Source: Pseudomonadota bacterium (GTDB lineage: Bacteria > Myxococcota_A > Polyangia > Fen-1088). Taken from it: a DNA stretch of 51,472 nucleotides. The stretch spans positions 1 through 51,472 of the forward strand of contig JADGRB010000005.1 in assembly GCA_017881315.1 (NCBI GenBank), in the 5' to 3' direction. Of this stretch, positions 23,522 through 30,802 are shown piece by piece; positions within the stretch are counted from its first letter, which is position 1, and the number at the start of each line of letters is the position of its first letter. Both the position numbers and the translations under genes were made by a program. The notes under the pieces are model-generated. The model ran no database searches. It was not told where the DNA came from and saw only the letters and a list, made by a program, of their open reading frames with translations.

Positions 23522-25729
23522 TTACCTCGGCCGCTCTTCGAAGGCGAGCAGCTTCGCGCGCAGATCGGCGAACGTCGTCGCGGCGGCGGGCGCATCGGCC
23601 AGGTTGGTCTTCTCGCCGGGATCCCGCTTGAGATCGTAGAGCTCCCAGCGCCGATCGCTGATCCGGTGGATGATCTTGTGGTTGCCGGCGACCATCATGG
23701 CCGCCTGGTGCGGCCAGGCGGTGGCGGGCATCTGCTCGGCGAAGATGGGCACCGCGGGCAGCGGTCGACCCTCGATGCGCGGCAGCAGGCTGCGGCCGCG
23801 CATCGACGCGGGGATCGGCGCCCCCACCAGATCGAGCAGCGTCGGGCCCACGTCGACCAGCTCGGCGTCGTCGTCGATCACGCGCGCGGTGCCACCCGGG
23901 ACGGCGATGATGAGCGGCACGCGGGTCTGCTCCTCGAAGAGGTCGGTGCCGTGGAAGTAAGCCTTGTGCTCGCCCCAGGCCTCGCCGTGATCGGCCATGA
24001 TGACGATGGCCGTGGTCTTGTCGAGCCCGAGCTCCCGGACGGCGTCGAACAGCTTCTTGACCCAGAGGTCGGCAAAGGCGATCTCGTAATCGTACTTCTC
24101 CATCAGCCCGGGGACGCCGGAGAGCGAGGTCGGGAACTCCTTGTGCGGCATGTAAGAAGAGTGCGGCTCGAACAGATGCGTCCAGAGCACGAAGCGCTCG
24201 TGGTGCGCGGCGGCCTCGCGCAGGCGCGCGATCACGCGCGGAACGATCCGCGGCGAGGCGCTGTCCTTGTTCGACTCGGCGATGGTGCCGGCGCCGTCGT
24301 CCGACCACTCGGCGAACCCCCGGTTGATCCCGCGATCGGACGTGAAATAAAAGTGCGAGAAGATCCCGATCGGTTTGAGGCCGGCGGCGGCCAGCCCCTC
24401 GAAGAAAGTGTGATTCGTCGGAAGCAGGTTGGGGTAGTTCACGGTCGGCTTGTCCCACCCGATGTCGGTCGGATAGCGGCCGGTCAAGATCGACGGGAAC
24501 GACCGCGGCGTGTTCGGCGCCTGCGACCAGACGCGGCGGAAGTAGGCTCCCCGGCGCGCCAGCGCGTCCAGCGTCGGCGTCAGCGAGTGTCCGGCCGGGC
24601 GTCCGTAACCCGCGAGCCCCAGGCGATCGGCGCGGAAGGCGTCGATGGTGACGATCAGGACGTTCCCCTTGAACGCGCCCTCGCGGGGCTTGATCGGGAC
24701 GATCGGATCGCCCGGCATCTCGCCAGCGGTCGGCTGGGCAACCGCGGCGACCGGCTTCGCGTCGCCGCCTTCGCAGTTCTGATCGATGCCATCGCCCGGG
24801 ATGTCTTCGGCGCCCGGATACACGTCGGCGCGCGTGTCGTCGCAGTCGCCGCCGCCGAACCGCGCCGAGAAGCCGTCGCCGTCGTGGTCCGTCAGGCGGC
24901 GCGCCATCGACAGGAGAGAGGGCAGGGCCCAGCCTGCGTCGGAGATGGCGGCATAGGCCTTGGCGCCCTCGGGAAGACGTGCGCCAAACCCGAGACCCAA
25001 CAGGGCCGCGACGCCGACCGCGATCGGCAGACATCGGCCGAGCAGCACCGGGACGCGCGCCCGGAGCGCCCGTCCGAATTGCGATCCAAACCAGAAGATC
25101 CCGTGCGCGACGCCGAGCGCGCTCGCCAGAGCCAGCGCATAGAGAGGTCCGAGATCGAGCACCCGCCAGTCGGCACGCGACAGCGCCCCGATCAGCCCCA
25201 GCGCCCCAAGCGCCGCCAGACCGATCAGCAGGAATCCGGTCGCGCCGAGCGCGCGTGGGCGGGGGAGGGCCCGCGCCAGCCGCCGCAGCAGTGGCAACGA
25301 CGCGATGGCCACGGCGGCACCGGGCAAGGCGCCGATCGCGACCAGGCCGCCGGCCGCGATCGCGGCCAGCTTCTGGCTCGCCATCTTGCCGACGAAGAGC
25401 CGCTGCCCCGCCATGGCGACGACGGCGATGACCAGGGTCCCGCTGAGCGCCGCCAGGATCCCGGTGGCGACGGCGCGGTCTCGCTCCGGCTCCGCGCGCA
25501 ATGGCTGGGTCTGCCAGGACGCTGGCCGCGCGCCTTCGATGGCGCCCACCGTCAGGTCGGCCAGCAGACCCAGCAAGACGGCCGCGGCGCCGTAGAGCCC
25601 GAGCGCCAGGGTGAAGACGCCGCTCCACCCGCCATGGGCGGCGGTCCGCGCCGCGTCGACCAGTCCCGCGCCGCAAACCCCGGCCAAGACCGAAGCTCCG
25701 ACGGGGCGCCGCAAGCTGGGTAACCGCAT
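23522..25729 (-). CDS. Membrane-anchored sulfatase/phosphatase-superfamily enzyme with MopE-like metal-binding segment
   Basis: 735 residues. Residues 10-250 contain six or seven hydrophobic helices. An Asp-rich segment (281-319) begins DHDGDGF, continues with GGGDCDDTRADVYPGAEDI and ends DGIDQNC, the MopE-type putative metal-binding motif seen in many deltaproteobacterial surface proteins. The alkaline-phosphatase-superfamily domain (354-735) starts NVLIVTIDAFRADRLG, with metal aspartate D363. The nucleophile position reads TPRSFPSILTGR, so threonine T407 replaces the Cys/Ser of classical sulfatases, and a formylglycine enzyme is unlikely; a phosphatase or phosphotransferase is possible. IVIMADHGEAWGEH supplies the second metal site. 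ATG 25729 is taken as start because the helices begin there and a promoter lies just upstream. Confidence 0.8.
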   Translation of the reverse strand: MRLPSLRRPVGASVLAGVCGAGLVDAARTAAHGGWSGVFTLALGLYGAAAVLLGLLADLTVGAIEGARPASWQTQPLRAEPERDRAVATGILAALSGTLVIAVVAMAGQRLFVGKMASQKLAAIAAGGLVAIGALPGAAVAIASLPLLRRLARALPRPRALGATGFLLIGLAALGALGLIGALSRADWRVLDLGPLYALALASALGVAHGIFWFGSQFGRALRARVPVLLGRCLPIAVGVAALLGLGFGARLPEGAKAYAAISDAGWALPSLLSMARRLTDHDGDGFSARFGGGDCDDTRADVYPGAEDIPGDGIDQNCEGGDAKPVAAVAQPTAGEMPGDPIVPIKPREGAFKGNVLIVTIDAFRADRLGLAGYGRPAGHSLTPTLDALARRGAYFRRVWSQAPNTPRSFPSILTGRYPTDIGWDKPTVNYPNLLPTNHTFFEGLAAAGLKPIGIFSHFYFTSDRGINRGFAEWSDDGAGTIAESNKDSASPRIVPRVIARLREAAAHHERFVLWTHLFEPHSSYMPHKEFPTSLSGVPGLMEKYDYEIAFADLWVKKLFDAVRELGLDKTTAIVIMADHGEAWGEHKAYFHGTDLFEEQTRVPLIIAVPGGTARVIDDDAELVDVGPTLLDLVGAPIPASMRGRSLLPRIEGRPLPAVPIFAEQMPATAWPHQAAMMVAGNHKIIHRISDRRWELYDLKRDPGEKTNLADAPAAATTFADLRAKLLAFEERPR

Positions 25730-25739
25730 GGCTTCTACG

Positions 25740-25768
25740 CAGCTAACACGCGGCTTTGCGCCTGACAA
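25740..25768 (-). promoter_or_regulatory. Possible promoter of the sulfatase-like gene
   Basis: On the minus strand TTGTCA (25768-25763), 17 bp, then TAGCTG (25745-25740). Ten bases separate the -10 from ATG 25729, giving a very short leader. The -10 is a weak match. Confidence 0.35.
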
Positions 25769-25816
25769 CTTTGCGGTCTTTCGCCTGCTCGGGGACGGCG
25801 GCGGGGCGCTGCCGGC

Positions 25817-25851
25817 TTGACAGTCCGGCGCCGAAACAGTATTGCGAGCGC
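25817..25851 (+). promoter_or_regulatory. Near-consensus promoter placed exactly for a leaderless mRNA
   Basis: TTGACA at 25817-25822, 17 bp, TATTGC at 25840-25845, then six bases and ATG 25852. The expected start of transcription is the A of the start codon. Confidence 0.7.
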
Positions 25852-26016
25852 ATGGGAAGACGGGACAACCGGCGGTCGATGAAAATGCGCCGCCGCGTGC
25901 GGCAGGGCAAGTTGAAGGCGCGCCTCGCCAAGAAGCGCACCGCGGGACGCGGGAAGGTCGTCGCCGCTGCCGGCGCGAAGCCGGCCAAGAAGAAGGCCGC
26001 CGCGCCGAAGAAATAG
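25852..26016 (+). CDS. 54-residue highly basic protein, unknown function
   Basis: The protein starts MGRRDNRRSMKMRRRVRQGK, continues with LKARLAKKRT and ends in an Ala/Lys tail (GAKPAKKKAAAPKK). About 40 percent of residues are Arg or Lys and there is almost no acid, so it should bind nucleic acid or the ribosome. The frame is open further upstream, but the start at 25852 is fixed by a near-consensus promoter whose predicted start site is this A. It is followed 15 bp later by mutS. Small basic proteins of this kind are annotated as hypothetical in related genomes, as far as I can recall; I cannot name the family. High expression is likely from the promoter. Confidence 0.7.
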   Translation: MGRRDNRRSMKMRRRVRQGKLKARLAKKRTAGRGKVVAAAGAKPAKKKAAAPKK

Positions 26017-26031
26017 CGGGGGCGGGCTCGG

Positions 26032-28773
26032 TTGCCCGCGCGTAGTTTGGAACCCGCCGCGCCGCCAACGGCCTCGCCGCCGTCCGCTGTGCCGCAAGCT
26101 GCCGCGCCCACCGCGTTGATGCGCCAGTACCTCGACGTCAAGTCGCGGTATCCGGACGCGATCGTCCTGTTTCGGTTGGGCGACTTCTACGAGATGTTCT
26201 ACGAGGACGCGGTCTACGTCGCGCGCGTCCTGGATCTGACGCTCACCACGCGCGACAAGGGCAAGGAAGATCCGGTCCCGATGTGCGGTGTCCCGCACCA
26301 CGCGGTCCGCACCTATCTGGGCAAGCTGACCGAGCTCGGCCACCGGGTGGCGCTCTGCGAGCAGCTCGAAGACCCGCGCACCGTCCGCGGGATCGTCAAG
26401 CGCGACGTGGTCCGGGTGATCACGCCGGGCGTGGTGCTGGACGAGGAGTCGCTCGATCCGCGCGCGCCGAGCTACGTGGCGGCCGCCGTCGGGGAGGCCC
26501 GCGGCGGCTATGGTTTCGCGTTTCTCGACGTCACCACCGGGGATTTCCGCGCCACCGAGGCGCCCAGCGTCGAGGCGCTCTGCGAGGAGATCGGGCGGGT
26601 CGCCCCCCGCGAGCTGGTGTTCGGGCGCGGCGACGGCGACCGCGCGCTCGCCGATCGGATCCGCGTCGCCCATCCGCGGGTGCCCCGCGCCAACGTCGAC
26701 GACGGCGACGCGGCCTCCGAGCTGCCGCGTCTGCTCGGCGCCGCCTTCGATCCCACGCTTCCGACGCGCGCCCCCCGCGCCGCGGCCGCCATCGCGGCGG
26801 TCCTCCGGTATGCGCGGGCCACGCAGCCGGGCGCCGAGCTGCCTCTCACCCCTGTCGAGCTGTACGCCCGCACCGACACGCTGATCATCGACGAGCAGGC
26901 GCGCGCGCACCTGGAGCTCACCGAGTCGCTGCTCGATCGCCGGCGCGCCGGATCGCTCATCGAGGTGCTCGACGAGACCAGGACGTCGATGGGGGGGCGC
27001 CTGCTGCGCCGCTGGTTGCTCTTCCCCTCGGTGGACCTGGCGGCGATCCGCCGCCGCCACGACGCCGTCGAGCGGCTGGTCGGCGCCCACGCGGCCCGCG
27101 ATCAGGCCCGCAAGCTTCTGGGCGACGTGGCCGATATCGAGAGGCTGGTGGGCCGCGCGCGCCTGGGCGTCGCGACCCCGCGCGATCTCGCCGTCCTCGG
27201 GCGATCGCTCGGCATGCTTCCGGCGCTGGCCGGCGCGCTGGCCACGGCGCACGACGGCGAGCTGCCGGGGTCGACGCTGGGCGAGCCGGATCTCCTCTGG
27301 CTGGGCGACGACCTCGGCGCGGAGCTGGCGGCCGAGCTCCAGCGCGTTCTCCGCCCGGACGCGCCGGCGTTGACCAAGGACGGCGGCTACGTCAATCCGG
27401 GCGTCTCGCCCGAGCTGGACGAGCTCCGCGAGATCGCCTCGGGGGGCCGCGATCGCATCGCGGCCATCGAGACCCGCGAGCGCACGCGGACCGGAATCCC
27501 CTCGCTCAAGATCAAGTTCAACAACGTCTTCGGCTACTACATCGAGATCACGCGCTCGCACCTGGCGGCGGTGCCGGCCGACTATCGGCGCAAGCAGACC
27601 GTCGCCAACGCCGAGCGGTTCGTCACGACCGAGCTCTCCGAATTCGAGCAGACGGTCCTCTCGGCCGACGAGCGTCGGTGCGCGATGGAGCTTCAGATCT
27701 TCGAGGCGCTGCGCGCGCGCGTCGCCGCCGGCGCGGAAGGCCTGCTGGCGCTCGCGGGTCGGGTGGCCGCCGCGGACACGCTGGCGGGTCTGGCCGAGGT
27801 CGCGCACCGAGGAGGCTACTGCCGCCCCGAGGTCGACGACAGTGGTGTCATCGATCTCGGCGACGCCCGCCACCCGGTGGTCGAGCGACTGGCCGCCGCC
27901 GGCAGCTTCGTCCCCAACGACGTCCGCCTCGATCCCACCGCCGAGCAGATCCTGATCGTGAGCGGCCCCAACATGGCGGGCAAGTCGACGCTGATGCGGC
28001 AGGTGGCGCTGGCGGTCATCCAGGCCCAGATGGGCGGCTTCGTCGCGGCGCGCAGCGCGCGGATCGGCCTTTGCGATCGGATCTTCACCCGCGTCGGCGC
28101 CGGCGATAACCTGGCGCGCGGCGAATCGACCTTCATGGTGGAGATGCGCGAGACGGCGCACATCCTGCGCCACGCGACGGCCAAGAGCCTGATCGTCCTC
28201 GACGAGATCGGGCGCGGCACCTCCACCTACGACGGCGTGTCGATCGCCTGGGCCGTCGCGGAGCACCTCCACGATCAGATAGGCGCCAAGACGCTGTTCG
28301 CCACTCACTACCACGAGCTGGCGGCGCTGGCCGCCCAGCACCCGCGGGTTCGCAACGTCAGCGTCGCGGCGCGGGAATGGAAAGGGGAGGTGGTGTTCCT
28401 GCGCAAGCTGACCGCCGGCGGCACCAGCCGCTCGTTCGGCGTCGAGGTCGCCAAGCTGGCGGGCCTTCCCCCCGCCGTGGTGGCGCGGGCCCGGGCGATC
28501 CTCCGGACCCTCGAGATGCCGCCCGCCGCGGGCGCCGCCGCGACCCCGGGCGACCACCCGCGGCCGGTGGTTCCCGACGCGGCCGACGCCGACGCCCGCG
28601 CCGCACAGCTCGGTCTATTTGCGCCGCCGTCAGCCGCTCCCGGCGGCTTTCCGGTGGCCCTGCTGGTGGAGCTCGCCGAGCGGCTAGGCGCCGTCGATCC
28701 AGACGAGCTCAGCCCCCGGGCCGCGCACGATCTGGTGAGCGAGCTGGTGAGAAAGTTGACTCGGGAGCCGTAG
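26032..28773 (+). CDS. mutS: DNA mismatch repair protein MutS
   Basis: Recognises mismatches and small loops and starts repair. The mismatch-reading Phe-X-Glu motif is in LGDFYEMFYEDA, followed by the connector (GYGFAFLDVTTGDF), lever and clamp domains, and a C-terminal ATPase. The ATPase has Walker A GPNMAGKSTLMRQ, the ST-motif GESTFMVEMRETA, Walker B LIVLDEIGRGTSTYDG and FATHYHEL. The end resembles the dimerisation helix region. From TTG 26032 it is 913 residues, slightly long; the first 29 are Pro/Ala-rich and may not be translated. TTG 26047, GTG 26089 and ATG 26119 (MRQYLDVKSRYPD) are in frame, and homology begins near the last. It probably shares a transcript with the small basic protein upstream. 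Confidence 0.96.
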   Translation: MPARSLEPAAPPTASPPSAVPQAAAPTALMRQYLDVKSRYPDAIVLFRLGDFYEMFYEDAVYVARVLDLTLTTRDKGKEDPVPMCGVPHHAVRTYLGKLTELGHRVALCEQLEDPRTVRGIVKRDVVRVITPGVVLDEESLDPRAPSYVAAAVGEARGGYGFAFLDVTTGDFRATEAPSVEALCEEIGRVAPRELVFGRGDGDRALADRIRVAHPRVPRANVDDGDAASELPRLLGAAFDPTLPTRAPRAAAAIAAVLRYARATQPGAELPLTPVELYARTDTLIIDEQARAHLELTESLLDRRRAGSLIEVLDETRTSMGGRLLRRWLLFPSVDLAAIRRRHDAVERLVGAHAARDQARKLLGDVADIERLVGRARLGVATPRDLAVLGRSLGMLPALAGALATAHDGELPGSTLGEPDLLWLGDDLGAELAAELQRVLRPDAPALTKDGGYVNPGVSPELDELREIASGGRDRIAAIETRERTRTGIPSLKIKFNNVFGYYIEITRSHLAAVPADYRRKQTVANAERFVTTELSEFEQTVLSADERRCAMELQIFEALRARVAAGAEGLLALAGRVAAADTLAGLAEVAHRGGYCRPEVDDSGVIDLGDARHPVVERLAAAGSFVPNDVRLDPTAEQILIVSGPNMAGKSTLMRQVALAVIQAQMGGFVAARSARIGLCDRIFTRVGAGDNLARGESTFMVEMRETAHILRHATAKSLIVLDEIGRGTSTYDGVSIAWAVAEHLHDQIGAKTLFATHYHELAALAAQHPRVRNVSVAAREWKGEVVFLRKLTAGGTSRSFGVEVAKLAGLPPAVVARARAILRTLEMPPAAGAAATPGDHPRPVVPDAADADARAAQLGLFAPPSAAPGGFPVALLVELAERLGAVDPDELSPRAAHDLVSELVRKLTREP

Positions 28774-28838
28774 GTCCGTTTTGATGAAATTGGCGCCCGC
28801 GTCGGCCATGCTCAAGGACGCGGTCGCTGGTTTCCCCG

Positions 28839-29621
28839 ATGTTCAAGCTCGCCACCCGTCTCGCCGCCATCGCGCTCTTCGCGCTCCACGCGCCACGCGC
28901 GTCGGCTGCCACGACGACCTCCCGGACCACGACCCGGACCACGACCACCACGACCACGGTCACCAAAGGGCCCCGCAAGACCGTTACCAAGAAGGCGCCC
29001 AAGAACGGGCCGGTCGTCCTTTATCAGGTCAACCGGCGCGATACGATGGCGCTGCGGCTGCGCGACGCGCACGGGCGGCCGGTCAAGGGGATGCAGAAGC
29101 GCTTCGATCGGTTCCTGCGCTGTCACCACACCAACGTGCAGCACAAGATGGACCCCAGGCTGATGCGCCTTCTCTACGCGACCGGGCACCACTATCCCGG
29201 GCGTCGGATCGAGGTGGTCTCCGGCTACCGCCATCCCACCGTCGCCAAGAATCCTCACAGCCCCCACATGAAGGGGCTGGCCTGCGATTTCCGGGTGGAG
29301 GGGATCAAGACGGCCGAGCTGCGCGACTACCTGCGCAAGAGCTACGAAAAGGTGGGCGTCGGCTACTACCCCAATTCGAGCTTCGTGCATCTGGACGTGC
29401 GCAAGGACCGGTCGGCGTTCTGGATCGACTACTCGGGCCCCGGGGAGCGATCGATGTATTCCGTGACCCCGGTTCAGGACCTGCGTTCCGGGCGCGCCGA
29501 CCAATACCACCCGACCAAGATCGACAACGCCTGGACCGACGACGGGAGCGGCCCCGCCCCGGCCCCAGACAAGGACGAGGAACCGGGGGGCGAACCAGAC
29601 AAGGCGAAGGAAACTCCCTGA
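28839..29621 (+). CDS. Secreted DUF882/YcbK-like zinc peptidase (M15 family)
   Basis: 260 residues with a signal peptide (MFKLATRLAAIALFALHAPRASA) and then a threonine-rich low-complexity stretch (about residues 25-42) and a Lys/Pro linker. The catalytic domain starts near residue 60. IEVVSGYRHP, SPHMKGLACDF and SFVHLDVR supply the His-x6-Asp and second His typical of DUF882/peptidase M15 proteins such as E. coli MepK (YcbK), which cut murein cross-links. The tail is rich in Asp/Pro/Glu (DKDEEPGGEPDK). It is likely periplasmic, acting on cell-wall peptides. The gene starts 65 bp after mutS. Confidence 0.8.
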   Translation: MFKLATRLAAIALFALHAPRASAATTTSRTTTRTTTTTTTVTKGPRKTVTKKAPKNGPVVLYQVNRRDTMALRLRDAHGRPVKGMQKRFDRFLRCHHTNVQHKMDPRLMRLLYATGHHYPGRRIEVVSGYRHPTVAKNPHSPHMKGLACDFRVEGIKTAELRDYLRKSYEKVGVGYYPNSSFVHLDVRKDRSAFWIDYSGPGERSMYSVTPVQDLRSGRADQYHPTKIDNAWTDDGSGPAPAPDKDEEPGGEPDKAKETP

Positions 29622-29628
29622 TATTTTG

Positions 29629-29681
29629 TGCTAGTGTCCGAGCTTCCCCGGCGCCCGCTGCTGGGACGGCCACTAGGAGGG
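29629..29681 (+). promoter_or_regulatory. Extended -10 and Shine-Dalgarno of the Ser-rich secreted protein gene
   Basis: TGCTAGTGT (29629-29637) is an extended -10 of the TGn type, as at asd. AGGAGGG at 29675-29681 precedes ATG 29686 by four bases. Confidence 0.45.
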
Positions 29682-29685
29682 CTCG

Positions 29686-30780
29686 ATGAGAATCACTGGT
29701 GCTTTTGTGCTGGCTCTGTCGCTCGGTACTGCCGCTTTGGTTGCGAGCCCGGCGAGTCACGCCAAGGGCAAGGCGAAGACCAAGGGGGGCGGTTCCGGCG
29801 ACGAGGGCCACGCGCCCACCGCGAGCGCGTCCGAGGTGAACAAGCTGAAAGCCGTTCACCTGGGCGATCCCAAGGCTGGAACCTTCAAGTGGGGGATGAA
29901 GCCCGAGGAGGTGGTGGCCGAGGTGCGGGTCTCCATCGAGGGCAAGTACCAGCCCCGCATCCAGCAGGCGACGCAGGACCCCGGCAAGCAGCAGCGCCTC
30001 CGGGACGAGATGACCCGCGAGATCAACGCGGTCAAGAAGAGCTACACCAAGTTCGAAGGCCAGAAGAGCGGGTGGGACGTATCCATCGTCGGCCCCGAGT
30101 TCCAGCAGGGGACCTCGGAGGCGGTACTGGTCACCAAGGAGGACCAGTGGACCCGGTACTTCTTCTTCTTCGAGGACGGCCTTTACAAGATGTTCCTGGC
30201 CTTCAACAAGGACGCCCTGCAGGGCAAGGGCTTCAAGGACTTCGGCAAGAGCCTGGAGGCCAAGTACGGCAACGCGCGCGCGGTCTATCGTGACGACAAG
30301 ACCAAGGCGGGAATCAACCACGTGCTCGACCATTATCTGTGGGCGGCGGGCGGCAGCGACCGGCTCAAGCTGGTCGATCGCTCGGAGTTCTACGGCGTCT
30401 ATTGCCTGGTGCTCTTCGACGGTTCGGTTCAAGACCGGGTGAGCGAGCGACGCAAGGTCGTCAATCCCGGCGGCGTCGAGAAAGATCCGCTGGTCGAGGC
30501 GGTCTCGACGCGGGGCAAGGACGGCAACGACGAGAACGACGACATCATCGATCGCGTCACCGGCAAGGAGACCAAGAAACCGGGGACGGAGCAGCACGCC
30601 GATATCGTGGTGCCGTCACAATCCGGCAAGGCCCCGACCCCCGCCGAGGTCAACGCCAAGAGCAAGGCCTCGTCCTCTTCCTCTTCCTCATCTTCGTCCT
30701 CGACCTCGTCCGACAGCGGGAGCAAGAAGAAGGGCAAGAAGGGCGGCAGCGAGGGGGTCACGGACGGCCTCGAGCTCTAG
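29686..30780 (+). CDS. Secreted protein with Ser-rich C-terminal tract, unknown function
   Basis: 364 residues. A clear signal peptide (FVLALSLGTAALVASPASHA) is followed by a lysine/glycine-rich linker. A central domain (about 55-265) has mixed alpha/beta content, including a stretch of aromatics WTRYFFFFEDGLYKMFLAF and YLWAAGGSDRLKLVDRSEFYG. An acidic segment (DGNDENDDIIDRV) follows, then a linker with about 14 serines (about 327-341) and a lysine-rich end (GSKKKGKKGG). The family was not recognised. The serine run is encoded mostly by TCC/TCT/TCA/TCG rather than one codon, so it is not a recent microsatellite expansion. Start supported by AGGAGGG. The next gene begins 22 bp downstream. Confidence 0.75.
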   Translation: MRITGAFVLALSLGTAALVASPASHAKGKAKTKGGGSGDEGHAPTASASEVNKLKAVHLGDPKAGTFKWGMKPEEVVAEVRVSIEGKYQPRIQQATQDPGKQQRLRDEMTREINAVKKSYTKFEGQKSGWDVSIVGPEFQQGTSEAVLVTKEDQWTRYFFFFEDGLYKMFLAFNKDALQGKGFKDFGKSLEAKYGNARAVYRDDKTKAGINHVLDHYLWAAGGSDRLKLVDRSEFYGVYCLVLFDGSVQDRVSERRKVVNPGGVEKDPLVEAVSTRGKDGNDENDDIIDRVTGKETKKPGTEQHADIVVPSQSGKAPTPAEVNAKSKASSSSSSSSSSSTSSDSGSKKKGKKGGSEGVTDGLEL

Positions 30781-30802
30781 ACGCTCTCGGTCTCTAGACG
30801 AT

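Noticed and set aside
20710-23595. A 961-codon minus-strand frame over the RND-like and TPR genes
   Set aside because: Arg/Pro-rich translation with no motif. The plus-strand genes have start signals, signal peptides and coupled overlaps.
23024-25723. An 899-codon plus-strand frame opposite the sulfatase-like gene
   Set aside because: Low-complexity Arg/Gly/Asp product, antisense to a gene with clear catalytic motifs.
28907-28966. Threonine-codon tract in the DUF882 gene as a mobile repeat
   Set aside because: Codons vary (ACG, ACC) without a fixed unit, so it is low-complexity protein sequence, a normal linker after a signal peptide.
30660-30712. Serine tract as a phase-variable microsatellite
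   Set aside because: The run mixes TCC, TCT, TCA and TCG codons; slippage of a single unit is not supported.
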